64,000 nt of DNA from Bathynomus jamesi. Taxonomy: Eukaryota > Arthropoda > Malacostraca > Isopoda > Cirolanidae. Each line of letters begins with the position of its first letter. Positions within the stretch are counted from its first letter, which is position 1. The stretch lies in contig JAJOZX010000198.1 of the NCBI GenBank assembly GCA_023014485.1, positions 919,001 through 983,000 on the forward strand. The letters run 5' to 3'. The position numbers and the translations under genes are program-made. Under the pieces are notes generated by a model. That model ran no database searches and was not told where the DNA came from. It saw only the letters and a program-made list of their open reading frames with translations. Positions 30,481-41,423 of this stretch are shown in pieces.

Positions 30481-30700
30481 TGTTAAACACAGACCGTGCA
30501 TGGAACAAGGAACTCTTCTGGGAAAATTAAATCCACTATAGTCCGAATAAGTAATGGTAAATGACAAATACCGTAGTATTTGTCATTTACCATTACTTAT
30601 TCGGACTATAGTGGATTTAATTTTCCCAGAAGAGTTCCTTGTTCCATGCACGGTCTGTGTTTAACATATAAATTTCTCAGGGGACCATTCTGAGTTTGTG
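30447..30700. repeat. Perfect palindrome, 125-base arms, 4-base loop
   Basis: 30447-30571 and 30576-30700 are exact reverse complements as far as I can check by eye, around the loop CGTA. The outer ends read CACAAACTCAGAATGG. It could form a cruciform; it could also be a read or assembly foldback artefact. Confidence 0.85.
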
Positions 30701-31140
30701 TGTATATATATATATATATATACACTTCCACTAAATCTCGCAAATGAGGCGGAAAACGCTGCACAGGGACGTCCACCGCAGGTCAATCCTGAGCAATCGT
30801 TCAAACTCTCTAAAAATACCTAAGTAGATATATATATAGCCGAGATTCACATTAAACTCGTGAACTTCTTCATTTTGAAATAACTTGCATAAAAAACTGA
30901 AACATCCACTCCGAGTACTTTCGAGTTTAATTCAACTCCTCTTCGAAGAAACTGAAAATACAGACGAGTCCGGCCAGCTTATCAGAAGGCTCTTACAAAG
31001 AATCTAATCCCTCAGATTATTGAACGGTGGTAGGAATCTTTTTATACTGATTAAAAATAAGGTTGGAAATACAATCATTAAGTTTATATGTACAGAAACT
31101 AACGCTTTTGAATTGAATTGAATTGAATACCCTTTACTTA
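30701..31140. other. Spacer without recognisable gene
   Basis: Contains a short (TA)n at 30702-30722 and a (GAATT)n run at about 31110-31130. Confidence 0.45.
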
Positions 31141-31146
31141 CTTACT

Positions 31147-33303
31147 TTATGTTACTTTATGTGAGTTTGAACGACGGTTCATGATCGACCTGCAGGTCGC
31201 CCCCTCTGCAGCATCCCGCCTCATTTGCGGGATTTGGTGAAGGAGGGAATTTCTGTCTGATTTCTTCCTGCCCTCGTAGCCAGCCACGCATGGCTGGTCA
31301 GGAACTTTGCACAGGAATCTGTCCAGCTGGTTCTTGAAGTTATTCAGGTCGGTGTGCTGGAGATTCCTCACAACTTTTGGTAAGAATTGAAAAGCTTTGG
31401 GCCTCGTATCCTGAGGGTATTTTCCATTTTCGTTCTCATGGCCCCTTGTCCCACCGCAGCTGGGACCGTACAAAATCTGCCTCTTCTCTCATTCCGGTTT
31501 GTTTCTATTTCATTTCTAAGGTTAGGGACAGAGCCCTCAAGTATTTTCCATATGTATATTATTATGTACCGCTCGCGCCTTCTTTCGAGAGAGTAGAGCT
31601 TCAGGGATTGTAGTCAAGACCAGTAGTCTTCACCTTCCGTTTCTTCTATCTTAGACGTAAAAGTCCTTTGTATAGCTTCAATGTTCGCAATGTCTCGTTT
31701 TCTGTGTGGCTTGTGAGTACTGAGTAATACTCAATTATTGATAGGACTAGACTCTTCCATAATTTGAGCATGATGTTTGCTTTTCTGCTGCGGAAGCTCC
31801 TCGAGATGATTCCCATTATTTTTCTTGCAGTTGTAATTTTGATGTTATAGTGCTCTCTGAATTCTGCATCTGACGACATTATTACCCCAAGATTCCTGAC
31901 TTGTGGATTTGGTGTTATCTGTTTGGCTTTATTCTGTAGCTCCTTGTTATTACCATATCTTAGAAGTTGGAATTTTTCTTCGTTCAACTTCAGTGTTGTC
32001 TTCTGCTCACTGGAGTAATGTTTCAATGTCGTTTTGTAATCTTTCTATGTCACCTTCGTTCAATATTTCCTTGCATATCTTTGTGTCATCTGCGAAACAT
32101 GATACAATACTGTCATTGATATCTGCATCAATATCTGAAATCATTATTATGAACAGCAAGGGAGCTAGTACTGTCCCTTGTGGAACAGAGCTCTCTACTT
32201 CCGAGACTTCCGATTTGACTCCATTTACCACCACTCTTTGTGTTCTTTGCGTCAAGAAATTAAATATTCATCCTCCTAGCTTTCCAGTAATTTCTGTATT
32301 CTTAAATTTGTGTGCTATGATTCCATGGTCACATTTATCGAACGCTTTAGCAAAGTCAGTATATATTATATCTATGTTTTGTCCTCGACACAGTGTTTCC
32401 AATATTTTCTCCTGGTGGTCTAATAGCTGTGATAGGCATGATCTTCCAGCCCTGAAACCATGTTCACTTGGGTTGTATAAGTTCTTTTCTTGTAGGTTGT
32501 AGGTAGTTTTGCCTCTAATTATACTTTCAAAGCACTTTATAAGGTAGGAGGTGAGAGCTACTGGCCGATAATTCTTGGGCATTGCTCTGTTACCACCTTT
32601 GAATAAGGGGGCAATGTTCGCGTTCTTTAATGAAAGTGGAATTTGTTCTGCGTCGAGTGATTTCCTCCATAGTAAGTATAGCGGTTTGATAATACTCTTT
32701 ACATTTCTTCAGAAACGTGGCACTCCATGTGTCTGGCCCTGGTACCGAATTGTCTCGCATCTGTGATAGAGCCTTAATTACATCTCCTTCCGTGAACTCG
32801 AGTCCATTAATAGGTTTGTGCCAGAATTTGTCCTTGGCTGATTTGTATCAATGTCGAAAAATTCGTCTGGATTTTCTACTTTTATCTCAGACTTAGGGGT
32901 GCTAAACACAGAGTTAAATTGTTCCTTAAGCAGTTCGCTCATTTTTGGGGGGTCATTTGTGTGTTTGGCATCCCCGTCTATCAACGGACCAATACTATCT
33001 TTACATTGCATTTTCCTTTTCGCAAACGTGTAGAAGTATTTTGGGTTATTTTTTGGTTTCTGCTACCTTGTTTTCCTCCTCGTTTGTCTTATGTATGAAT
33101 GTTTGATTTGGGTCCATTTCTATTTCGCGAAGTTTCCTCTCTAGTTTGAGTCTCCTTGCATCAGTTCTGCATCTGTGGAGATGTTTTACGGTTTGCTTCC
33201 GTTGTCTAAATCGTGTCCTGATTTTTCTCACGAGCTTACTATGTTTTCTTTTTTGTCTCTCTGGAACATACTTCAGTAATATAGGTTTGGTTTCAGTCTC
33301 CAT
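31147..33303 (-). pseudogene. Decayed non-LTR retrotransposon (LINE) reverse transcriptase
   Basis: Blocks in order from 33303: a basic N-terminal coiled segment; NYRPVALTSYLIKCFESII; EHGFRAGRSCLSQLL; YTDFAKAFDKCDHGII (motif A); SSVPQGTVLAPLLFIIMISDID; CFADDTKIC (FADD form of the catalytic motif); VRNLGVIMSSD; thumb IIEYYSVLTS. The C-terminus is FQFLPKVVRNLQHTDLNNFK and DRFLCKVPDQPCVAGY with a trailing NSLLHQI. That C-terminal signature is common in LINEs of marine invertebrates. At least five frame changes or stops separate the blocks, so it is inactive. Endonuclease not found. Confidence 0.8.
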
Positions 33304-33578
33304 TATACCTTTATTAATAATAAAGTAAATACGTTGGTTTTACGGTTTAGAATGACATAAATAATTGTGAAGCTGAACTATTTATTTTATTTTATTTGGC
33401 CCTTAAGCTTTAGGCTTTACTGGGCTCGTATTAAAAATAAAATAGATAGTTATTATTAATTAATAATAAATAAATTAATAAATAAAAAGTATTATTAATA
33501 GTTAAAGTATGTTAAAATTACTAATATGTTTAATACACTCTCCTTCAGTTAGGTTTCTCTCAAAATGGGTTATTATTC
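33304..33578. other. AT-rich spacer
   Basis: No gene or element boundary recognised. Confidence 0.4.
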
Positions 33579-33579
33579 C

Positions 33580-33961
33580 TACAGAGTCATGCAAGAAGTA
33601 AATAGACACCCTTAATTTTATGGTAAAATGTATGCATCCAATTTTTTTGCTATTATTATGACTAATATTCGTTTCCTACATTTCTATCCTTGAAGAAGGA
33701 CTTATGCCAATATTCTCAAGTGATCAAATTGAAAAAGACGGCTGCCTGTTCATGGAAGATGGAGCCCCATGCCATACTGCAAAAAAGACGAAAGAATGGG
33801 AGGAGCGAAATGACCCCATAGAACACGTGTGGGCAATACTAGACAAGACTTTACGTAAAAAGCCCAAAAAACCAGCAACACGATCAGAATTGTTGAATCT
33901 TTTACGCCAAATTGTTACAGCAAAATCTGGGCTGTCTATTTACTTCTTACATGACTCTGTA
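33580..33961 (+). mobile_element. Internally deleted Tc1-like transposon
   Basis: Inverted termini ACAGAGTCATGCAAGAAGTA (33581 on) and its complement ending at 33960, bounded by TA-type ends. The ORF from 33704 contains FMEDGAPCHTAKKTKEW (second catalytic Asp) followed almost at once by NDPIEHVWAILDKTLRKKP (third acidic residue, DD34E type). The normal spacer of about 34 residues is shortened, so the catalytic core is defective. The N-terminal DNA-binding part and first Asp are gone. Confidence 0.8.
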
Positions 33962-34121
33962 GACAAGACACCTGAATTATTCCAATCAATTGTATGATTA
34001 ATATTACGTATGTGAACATATATGGTGATAAATTCATTAACTGTGACTAATGAATCTAATGCACGTATTTGTCCGGTGTTCAGAGGTTTCACTTTATTTA
34101 TATACAGTACATATATACATA

Positions 34122-34128
34122 CACACTC

Positions 34129-34181
<53 letters not shown>
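34122..34181. repeat. (TG)n(TA)n microsatellite
   Basis: About 28 bases of GT followed by about 30 of AT. Confidence 0.9.
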
Positions 34182-34182
<1 letters not shown>

Positions 34183-34204
34183 GTGTGTAGATAGAGTATA
34201 TATT

Positions 34205-34610
34205 AGGGCATGGTTAATGAATCATTTTTAGGAAAATGTGATGAATGATGAAATTTTCTAATTAATTAATGATTAACCGATTAAAAATGATTAAAAATTA
34301 AATACTTCTGAAAAGAGTAAAAAGAGCTTTATTGCTTCTTTTGCGTGAGATAAGACCGAAGAAAACATTTTGCTCAAACATTTAGTTTGCTTTAGTTCAA
34401 GAAATCAGGCATGGGCCGATTAGACAGTTTATACACGCAAAAAAGTGCCAAATTCAAATGATACATTACAGAATTTAAAGTAAAATAATACTGAAATTAT
34501 GAGGAAAATTAGTCATTTCCAATCATTTTCCAAAAACATTGTTTGATTAATTAATGATTAAATTCGAAAAAAATAGTAACTAATTAACTGATTAATCAGA
34601 ACCATGCCCT
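34205..34610. mobile_element. Possible MITE with AGGGCATGGTT termini
   Basis: Inverted termini AGGGCATGGTT / AACCATGCCCT flank an AT-rich interior with repeated TAATGATTA strings. No target duplication is apparent because both sides run into GT/TA repeats. No coding frame. Confidence 0.5.
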
Positions 34611-34639
34611 CGTGTGTGTGTGTGTGTGTACATATTACT

Positions 34640-35430
34640 GTATATATAAAAGTCTCACTTATTTTTTAAAAATAAAGTAAAGTTTTGTGTAAACAAAAAA
34701 TTGATTGATTAATTAATATTTCCATGTTGAATTACCAAAAAAGGTTTTCACATTTTTAAAAATTTGAAATGTTTAAATTTCTGTGTTTTTCTTTAAAAAA
34801 AAAATTGGTTGGGGAAGCCAAAGTTTTGGTGATTGCTTATTTTGGTACTGAAAAACATTATGACGTTCTCTCGTGATATTTCATACAACTTAAAATGATT
34901 AAACTGTATTGTTTTTAATTATAGATTTCCCGTTTTTCATGTGTATTTGGGTGTACAGTTTCGGAAAAAAGTTCGCCTCGAAATCCAAAATTTTTATGAT
35001 TAGAAATTTTGTATGCCTTTTAAGAATTTTATGCCTGTAGCCAGAACCTTTTCCAAATTTTTACCTTCATGAACTTCATGTCACTTGCTAAGCAGACGGT
35101 AATTGTTTATTTTAAATGAATTTGCGAAGTTTTCATTTCAATGTTTAATTATAGCAACTTTTAGCGTATACTTTGAACGAATCTTTTTTACTTATGAAAT
35201 ACTTTTTTTTCTGTTTATCCGATAAAGTAATTAAGTTTAAAGTTGTGTGGTTCAAAAAATATAAATAAACGCATTTCATCTCGTAAAGTTATTGTTCACT
35301 ATTTCATTATACATAAAAAATAAATTGTATGTACTCGCTTTGTTGTAGTTTATTCACACACGTTTCAAAAGGGATGGTTGTACTACAATTATGGATGAAC
35401 TTCACCCGTGAATTGTTTACAGGGTATATG
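34640..35430. other. AT-rich DNA without recognisable gene
   Basis: Only short open frames; nothing with a recognisable domain. Confidence 0.45.
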
Positions 35431-35432
35431 TA

Positions 35433-35690
35433 TACTTTAGCGTCGGAAATTATTTATACGTTTAATATCAACAAAAAATACGTAAGCCCCAGTATAACTT
35501 TATTAAAAGTATTAAAACGATATTACAACTGATAAATGCGCCATGTTGACGATGGAGCTTCTTATTTGCCGGATTAGGTTAACTGTACGCCCTTGACGAT
35601 TGGTTAGGTTAAGTCGTGATATTTTCGCATTTGCGCATTTGATTATATCCATTAATGACATTTATCAGTTGTAATATCGTTTTAATACTT

Positions 35691-35731
<41 letters not shown>

Positions 35732-35790
35732 GTTATAATTTCCGATGCTAAAACGTATAAATAATTTCCGACGCTAAAATATACGTATAC
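35433..35790. repeat. Foldback repeat with TAGGTTAACTGTACGCCC core
   Basis: Arms 35433-35538 and about 35658-35790 pair (AGCGTCGGAAATTATTTATA and AAAGTATTAAAACGATATTA on both). The right arm is enlarged by a (TAA)n tract at about 35693-35730. The unpaired centre contains ACTGTACGCCCTTGA and GGTTAGGTTAAGTCGTG, also present in the foldback at 52035-52316. Confidence 0.7.
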
Positions 35791-36094
35791 CGCTTTCAGA
35801 TATTTTTTACAACGGTCAGTCTATTCCTCTTTCACAACCACGGATCTATATTTCCTCTTTCACGCCCATATGGATAAAGATTTTCCTCACTGCTTCCATC
35901 TCATGTCACGAATGACCCTTCTTTTTACGACGGTTAAAACTGCCTCGTCACTTCTTTCCACGCCGCCCTCTATTAACTTTGATGAGCGAAATAAGAGCTT
36001 TGGATAGACTGAAGTCACTTCTGCAGTGACAATTTCACTATTAAAACTGTCTTCTGAAGAATTCCGCAGAGGAGAGTAACGGGTTTCTTGAAAC

Positions 36095-36095
36095 C

Positions 36096-36156
<61 letters not shown>

Positions 36157-36162
36157 ATATGA
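36095..36162. repeat. (TA)n microsatellite
   Basis: Long TA tract with one irregularity, bordering the Penelope-like element. Confidence 0.9.
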
Positions 36163-36601
36163 TGAATAAAACCACGAAGGAAAGGAAACACAGAATGGTG
36201 CTCAAGCGCTTTCGTCTAATGGCATCCTCAGGAACACTGAAGTACATAAAGAGTTACAGCCTATATATAGGTTACAAATATATATATATATATATACAAT
36301 AAACGGAGAAATAACAAAAATTAAAGGATTGTGGGAAGAGCATGCAAATTTGTAAGGAAAAACTACCGATTTTAGCACTTTGCCCGAATCCAACACAAGA
36401 TCAAATGAATTGTTTCCAACCAATGTTATAGTTAATTAAAAAAATAATAAATTGAAAAATAAAAATAAAACTTGTAAGAGGAGCATACAAATTTATACTG
36501 GAAATCTGCCCAGGTTTTAGCACTCTGCCCTTCTTGTCTAAGTTCGATATATATAAAAATAAATTGAAAAATAAAAGTTATTAGAGAAGCATACAAGTTT
36601 A

Positions 36602-37393
36602 CTAAAGGTTTAGCACTCTACCCTTCTTGTCTAAATCCGTTCTGAACGAATTCAAAAGAACGGGATCGAGTTGAAAAAGAACTTTGCGTATGTTGAGGTT
36701 ATTTGTAAGTTGGATAATGGCAGACTCAAGAATATTTCTATTAACAATGTTGCTAGAGTGAAACAAAAGTGAAGCATTATTCCAATCAATACAGTGGGAT
36801 AACTCTGACAAGTGGACAAAAAGGGCACTGGACAACTGTCCCGTTCTAACGGAATATTGGTGCTGTTTTACACGTGTATGAAAATCCTTTCCCGTCTGAC
36901 CTATGTAAAAGGAATCACATTGTTTACAACCAATTTTATAGATAATGCCTGAATTATTGGTAGGGCTATTTTTAAGTATGATATTTTTCACAATATTGTT
37001 ATATGAAAATACTACTTTAATATCCAAAAGTTTAAGTACATTAGCAATGCCTAAAAAGCCCGGGAAAAATGGAAGTACTAAAATATTCTTTGACAAAGTA
37101 CGAGTGTTATTATTCACACGATAGAAGGTTCGTTTTGCCTTGTTGAGACAAGATTCCATAAACGCAGGTTGGTAACACAGATCGTTTCCAGTACCGTTGA
37201 TTTTTTCCAATTCGGCATCGATGTATTCCGGACTGGCGATCCTAAGGGCGCGGAGAAACATTGAAGAAAAAATGGCCTTCTTAGTGGGGGTGTCATGTCC
37301 CGAGTAAAAGTGTACGTAGGACAAATTGTTTGTTTTTTTCCGATAGATACTAAACTTAAAACCTGAGCTTTCCCTATGTATACGCACATCCAA
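36602..37393 (-). CDS. Penelope-like element: RT C-terminus and GIY-YIG endonuclease
   Basis: 263 open codons. The N-terminal part (SIYRKKTNNLSYVHFYSGH, then CLNKAKRTFYR) is the RT thumb/linker of Penelope-like elements. The endonuclease reads SGIIYKIGCKQCDSFYIGQT with the Cys pair between the two halves, and GKDFHTRVKQH carrying the catalytic Arg. The end reads LLNSFRTDLDKKGRVLNL. It is intact in itself but is separated from the RT palm by a frameshift at about 37393-37403. The C-terminal third is duplicated in inverse orientation at 37974-38187. Confidence 0.85.
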   Translation of the reverse strand: MDVRIHRESSGFKFSIYRKKTNNLSYVHFYSGHDTPTKKAIFSSMFLRALRIASPEYIDAELEKINGTGNDLCYQPAFMESCLNKAKRTFYRVNNNTRTLSKNILVLPFFPGFLGIANVLKLLDIKVVFSYNNIVKNIILKNSPTNNSGIIYKIGCKQCDSFYIGQTGKDFHTRVKQHQYSVRTGQLSSALFVHLSELSHCIDWNNASLLFHSSNIVNRNILESAIIQLTNNLNIRKVLFQLDPVLLNSFRTDLDKKGRVLNL

Positions 37394-37402
37394 AAACGGG
37401 AT

Positions 37403-37974
37403 TCAGTTGTCTTGTTCCACTTCTAACGTAAACCTAATGGAGGGGACTTGATCATTTAACTGAAGGAGGAAGTCATCCAGGTCACGATTCATGGGCCAGA
37501 TACACAAAATATCGTCAACGTACCGCAACCATGGGATGCCAACCCTCAGGATTCTCGGAATGTAAGTAATTTGAAAAACTCCATACAAATATTGGAGAGG
37601 AGGGGCGACAAGGGGTTGCCCATGGCCATCCCAAAAACTTGTTGATAATACTCGTTATTGAAAGTGAATTTACAGTCTTTGATGCAAAGCTTAATAAGTT
37701 CCAAAACAATGTGTGCAGGTAGTGGCAGGTCATACTTATGTAATTCTCGGGAGAGAAAGTCAAGCATATCGTCAATCGGCACTTTTGTAAACAATGAACA
37801 AACTTCAAAACTGATCAGTCTATCGTTGGATTCAGTACGTGCATTATTCAATTTTTCAGTAAGATCCATGGGATTTTTTACATAGGTCAGACGAGAAAGG
37901 ATTTTCACAAACGTGTAAAACAGCATCAATATTCCGTTAGAACGGGACAGTCGTCCAGTGCCCTTTTTGTCCAT
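37403..37974 (-). pseudogene. Penelope-like element: reverse transcriptase palm, frameshifted
   Basis: From 37974 down: KNPMDLTEKLNNART, SFEVCSLFTKVPIDDMLDFL (motif A region), then FGMAMGNPLSPLLSNICMEF (the G-x-x-MG-PLSP block). After a frame change comes WLRYVDDILCIWP, the YVDD catalytic motif. The fingers region upstream is absent. Two frames are needed to read the palm, so this copy is inactive. Confidence 0.82.
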
Positions 37975-38562
37975 TTGTCAGAGTTATCTCACTGTATTGA
38001 TTGGAATAATGCTTCACTTTTGTTTCACTCTAGCAACATTGTTAATAGAAATATTCTTGAGTCTGCCATTATCCAACTTACAAATAACTTCAACATAAGC
38101 AAAGGTCTTTTTCAACTCGATCCCGTTCTTTTGAATTCGTTCAGAACGGATTTAGACAAGAAGGGTAGAGTGCTAAACCTTTGGTAAACTTGTATGTTTC
38201 TCTAATAACCTTTATTTTTCAATTTATTTTTATATATATCGGACTTAGACAAGATGGGCAGAATGCTAAAACCTGGGCAGATTTCCAGTATAAATTTGTA
38301 TGCTCCTCTTACAAGTTTTATTTTTATTTTTCAATTTATTATTTTTTTAATTAACTATAACATTGGTTGGAAACAATTCATTTGATCTTGTGTTGGATTC
38401 GGGCAAAGTGCTAAAATCGGTAGTTTTTCCTTACAAATTTGTATGCTCTTCCCACAATCCTTTAATTTTTTTTTATTTCTCCGTTTATTGTATATATACA
38501 TATATATATATTTTTTTTTTGTAACTTCTATATAGGCTGTAACTCTTTATGTACTTCTGTGT

Positions 38563-38600
38563 TCCTGAGGATGTCATTAGACGAAAGCGCTTGAGCACCA
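38563..38600 (+). ncRNA. Candidate hammerhead ribozyme motif in the Penelope terminal repeat
   Basis: CTGAGGA (38565-38571) matches the hammerhead CUGANGA core. A short stem, GTC-ATTA-GAC, follows, and then GAAA (38583-38586) and GCGCTTGAGC, which can form a minimal stem III. The same string occurs on the minus strand at about 36198-36231 with a GTC-to-GCC change in the stem. Hammerheads in Penelope-like terminal repeats are established; the cleavage-site side was not resolved here. Confidence 0.4.
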
Positions 38601-38699
38601 TTCTGTGTTTCATTTCCTTCGTGGTTTTATTTATCATAAATATTTTTCACGTGTTACTTCCGTGAAATAATTTTCATATATATATATATATATATATAT

Positions 38700-39074
38700 C
38701 AGAGATGGAGAACTGGAAAAATATCAATTCTAATTTCGATTTCAGTTTCTACAAAAATGAGCCATCATTTCCGATTTTTATTTCAGTTTTAGAATTTTTT
38801 TTCAGTTTCCGTTTTTTTTCGATATAATTTTTTTATCATATATTAAGTACTAATAAAGGACTTATGAATGCCTTCCTAGTAGCTTGGCTACTTCTCCCCA
38901 GCAAAAATCATTAATATATGACTCTCTCACCTTTCTATGATTTCTGATACCTCAGTAGTTATAAAATTGTAATAAAAAACAAAAGCATATCGTTTCAAAT
39001 CATTGAAAGTGAGATATTTGTACAATGGGTTGCTTTTACTTCGCCCCATTATAAATACAATATGAAGTATTATA
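38700..39074. repeat. Fragment of the CAGGGATGG-type hAT family
   Basis: Starts CAGAGATGGAGAACTGG and is rich in TTTCGATTTCAGTTT strings, like the element at 53300-54223. It may continue at about 40190-40320 beyond the inserted mariner and spacer. Right end not defined. Confidence 0.4.
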
Positions 39075-39733
39075 CAGGGTGTCCCAGAATTAACTATCTA
39101 TTCAATGAAATCGGACAAATTTTTTAAAAACACACTTTTATTTATGTTTATCATGTTTAATATGTGTTAAAAATGTATAAATTTCTAAATTTTTTCATAA
39201 TTTTATTTTCATAATTTTTTCATAGTTTTATTTTCATTCTCTTTCAGAACCCTATTAATAATGAATACACAAGAACGCATCTTTGTTGTAACATCCCGTA
39301 TCAAAGGAATGCAATGTAATGAAATCAGAGAAAAATTTACAAGAAGATTCCACAGAACCGGTCCTACAGACAAAGCGATTCGTGAACTTGTGAACAAATT
39401 TAAAAGAACTGGATCCGTACACGACGAGGTGGGAAGAGGACGCCCAAGGACAGCACGTAACAATACCGAACAGGTACGACAATTGTTTGAGGATGAACCA
39501 ACAACTTCGGTTAGGGAGGCCGGTCGAAGACTCAACATATCCAAGACAACAGTTCATAGAATCTTGCGTTCGACACTGATGAAAAAGGCTTATCACATTC
39601 AAGTAAATAAAGTTTTGACTTATGATTTATAAATCTATTTGTTTTTGATTTAGTAATAAACACAAAATTATGTCAGTTTTTATTAAATTTGTCCGATTTC
39701 ATTGAAATAGATAGTTAATTCTGGGACACCCTG
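39075..39733 (+). mobile_element. Internally deleted mariner-like element
   Basis: Inverted termini CAGGGTGTCCCAGAATTAAC with TA on both sides, and about 45 bases of inverted repeat continuing through TGAAATCGGACAAATTT. Length 659 bp against about 1.3 kb for an autonomous element. Confidence 0.88.
39261..39632 (+). CDS. Mariner transposase, DNA-binding half only (123 aa)
   Basis: Intact frame from ATG (MNTQERIFVVTSRIKG). Two helix-turn-helix regions are joined by a GRGRPRTA linker (an AT-hook-like GRPR motif); the second HTH reads SVREAGRRLNISKTTVHRIL. The frame then runs KKAYHIQV and stops soon after; no catalytic DD(D/E) domain remains. The product could bind the transposon ends without catalysing anything. 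Whether it is expressed is unknown. Confidence 0.75.
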   Translation: MNTQERIFVVTSRIKGMQCNEIREKFTRRFHRTGPTDKAIRELVNKFKRTGSVHDEVGRGRPRTARNNTEQVRQLFEDEPTTSVREAGRRLNISKTTVHRILRSTLMKKAYHIQVNKVLTYDL

Positions 39734-39739
39734 TACAGA

Positions 39740-40325
39740 CCTGATTTTCTTATGCACTTTATACTTCAACACTTTATCGATTGAAACAATATAAACACAC
39801 GAAGCGTCTTAAATAATGTCCTTTCGTCTATGAAAGTTTTAAATAAAGTTGTTTCAAAATTTAGCCTTTACAGACGTGGGGTCGATCGGTGAGGTTAATC
39901 CTGACCTGATCCGCAAAGTCACGTAAAAATAGCCACTTGTTAAAATGATAAAAATGGCCTGACGTCTGACAGTCATAAAAATAATCCTTTAATGAATATG
40001 GATCTGGGTGATCCTGTAACTTTCACTAGAGGCTTATCAGTTAAAGCTTTTTTAAGGTAGGAATTTGCTGTCAATTGACCTCGGGTCTATTTAAAAATAT
40101 TTTTTGTTTTTCTTTGCTTATTCTCTAACTCACCCTTCTATTTTATACGCTGTGATATTGTAAATAAAATTAGTCTGCCGTAAATAAAATTTAAATAGAA
40201 TTGGTATTTTTATTTCTATTTCGATAAAACGGTTTTAATTTTTTCATTTCATCTTGTTTCAGTTTTAATTTCGATTCGTGTTTTAATATTTTTCGATTTC
40301 ATTTTTTGTTTTTCTTTTTCACTTT
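39740..40325. other. Spacer, AT-rich, no gene
   Basis: Contains strings such as TTTCATTTCATCTTG and TTTCGATTCG toward 40250-40320 that resemble the AATCGAAA-rich hAT family at 53300. No coding potential. Confidence 0.4.

Positions 40326-40327
<2 letters not shown>

Positions 40328-40376
<49 letters not shown>
40328..40376. repeat. (TA)n microsatellite
   Basis: About 48 bases of TA. Confidence 0.9.
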
Positions 40377-40379
<3 letters not shown>

Positions 40380-40662
40380 CGCAAGGGGTTCTAAGCTCGT
40401 GCTCTTGAGTGTTCTTTGTGCTCGTTTGTACGTGCTTGTTCCTGGAGGTTTCACGTGCGCCCTCCCGGCCCTAGCACCCAAGGATGATGGGGCTCGATCC
40501 TGCAGTCCTTGTTATCCTTGGTCTTTTTCCACTTCGACTGTCCCCTCCATCCTTTCATTTTCCTCTGTCTTTCCTCTCACTTTTTCTTTGTTTTTTTGCC
40601 TAGATATGCCCTTTTAAATAGAGGCGAATCGGTTCTTCCCGAACTTAAAAAAAGAAAAAAAA
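40377..40662. other. GC-richer segment of unknown origin between TA tracts
   Basis: Unlike its surroundings, the segment is GC-rich (CCCCGCAAGGGGTT at its start, then GGCTCGATCCTGCAG). It may be a SINE or other short element; no pol III boxes with correct spacing were found. Confidence 0.3.
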
Positions 40663-40673
40663 TTATATATATA

Positions 40674-40746
<73 letters not shown>

Positions 40747-40839
40747 CAGGGATGGGGACTCGATAAACCGATAAAACTGAAATGATTAAAACAAAGTGAA
40801 GAAGAAAAACAAAAAATGAAATCGAAATATATTAAAACA

Positions 40840-40902
<63 letters not shown>
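40663..40902. repeat. (TA)n microsatellites around a hAT terminal fragment
   Basis: TA tracts at about 40663-40745 and 40842-40902 flank CAGGGATGGGGACTCG (40747), which matches the terminus of the hAT element at 53300. Confidence 0.7.
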
Positions 40903-40904
<2 letters not shown>

Positions 40905-41423
40905 TGTATATATGTGCTTATGTGAATTTATATATTATTTTTTACTACGTCTAATGTATGTCGTCTATGTATGTATAATTTGGAACACTAAAGTGTAAAT
41001 TGTAAATTAAAACAACTAAATTCATGATTAAACATTTATCAACCAGTTCAAATAGTCAATCTAACAATGATATGATCGCTCATCAGTATTTAATTTGTTA
41101 CTAGAAACATCAGCATCCTTTTTTAGCGCAAATTTGGTGGTATAAATCGCTTGGATTGGTTTGCTAAAAGTTAACCATGAATTTGGATGCTTTAATTATG
41201 TATGTTTTTTCCGTGTAACAAACATTATGAAACCAAAAGACCAAACACTTGGCAATGCTTAGCTTTCTTTGTTCTTGTTTAAGTAATTTTTACATTTTGG
41301 GAGGTTTCAGTAGTCTGATGCGAGTGGTGTGATCCACTGAAAATGCTCACTACTTTTAGTACTCAATTTGGAATTTGGAATTTTTACAATTTTTATTGTG
41401 ATTACTGCAGTTTTCAATATATA
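40903..41423. other. AT-rich spacer, no gene
   Basis: No supported feature. Confidence 0.4.

Larger units (their letters stand above)
36165..38640 (-). mobile_element. Penelope-like element with inverted terminal copies
   Basis: The central region codes on the minus strand for a Penelope-type RT followed by a GIY-YIG endonuclease. The terminal 740 bases occur twice in opposite orientation (36165-36910 and 37878-38640), including the endonuclease C-terminus and the AAACCACGAAGGAAA outer end. Such inverted partial copies are known for this class. The RT N-terminus is missing because the inverted copy starts there. Each terminal copy carries a hammerhead-like string. Confidence 0.85.

Noticed and set aside
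36165..38640. LTR retrotransposon with terminal repeats
   Set aside because: Terminal copies are inverted, and the proteins are Penelope RT with GIY-YIG endonuclease, not gag-pol.
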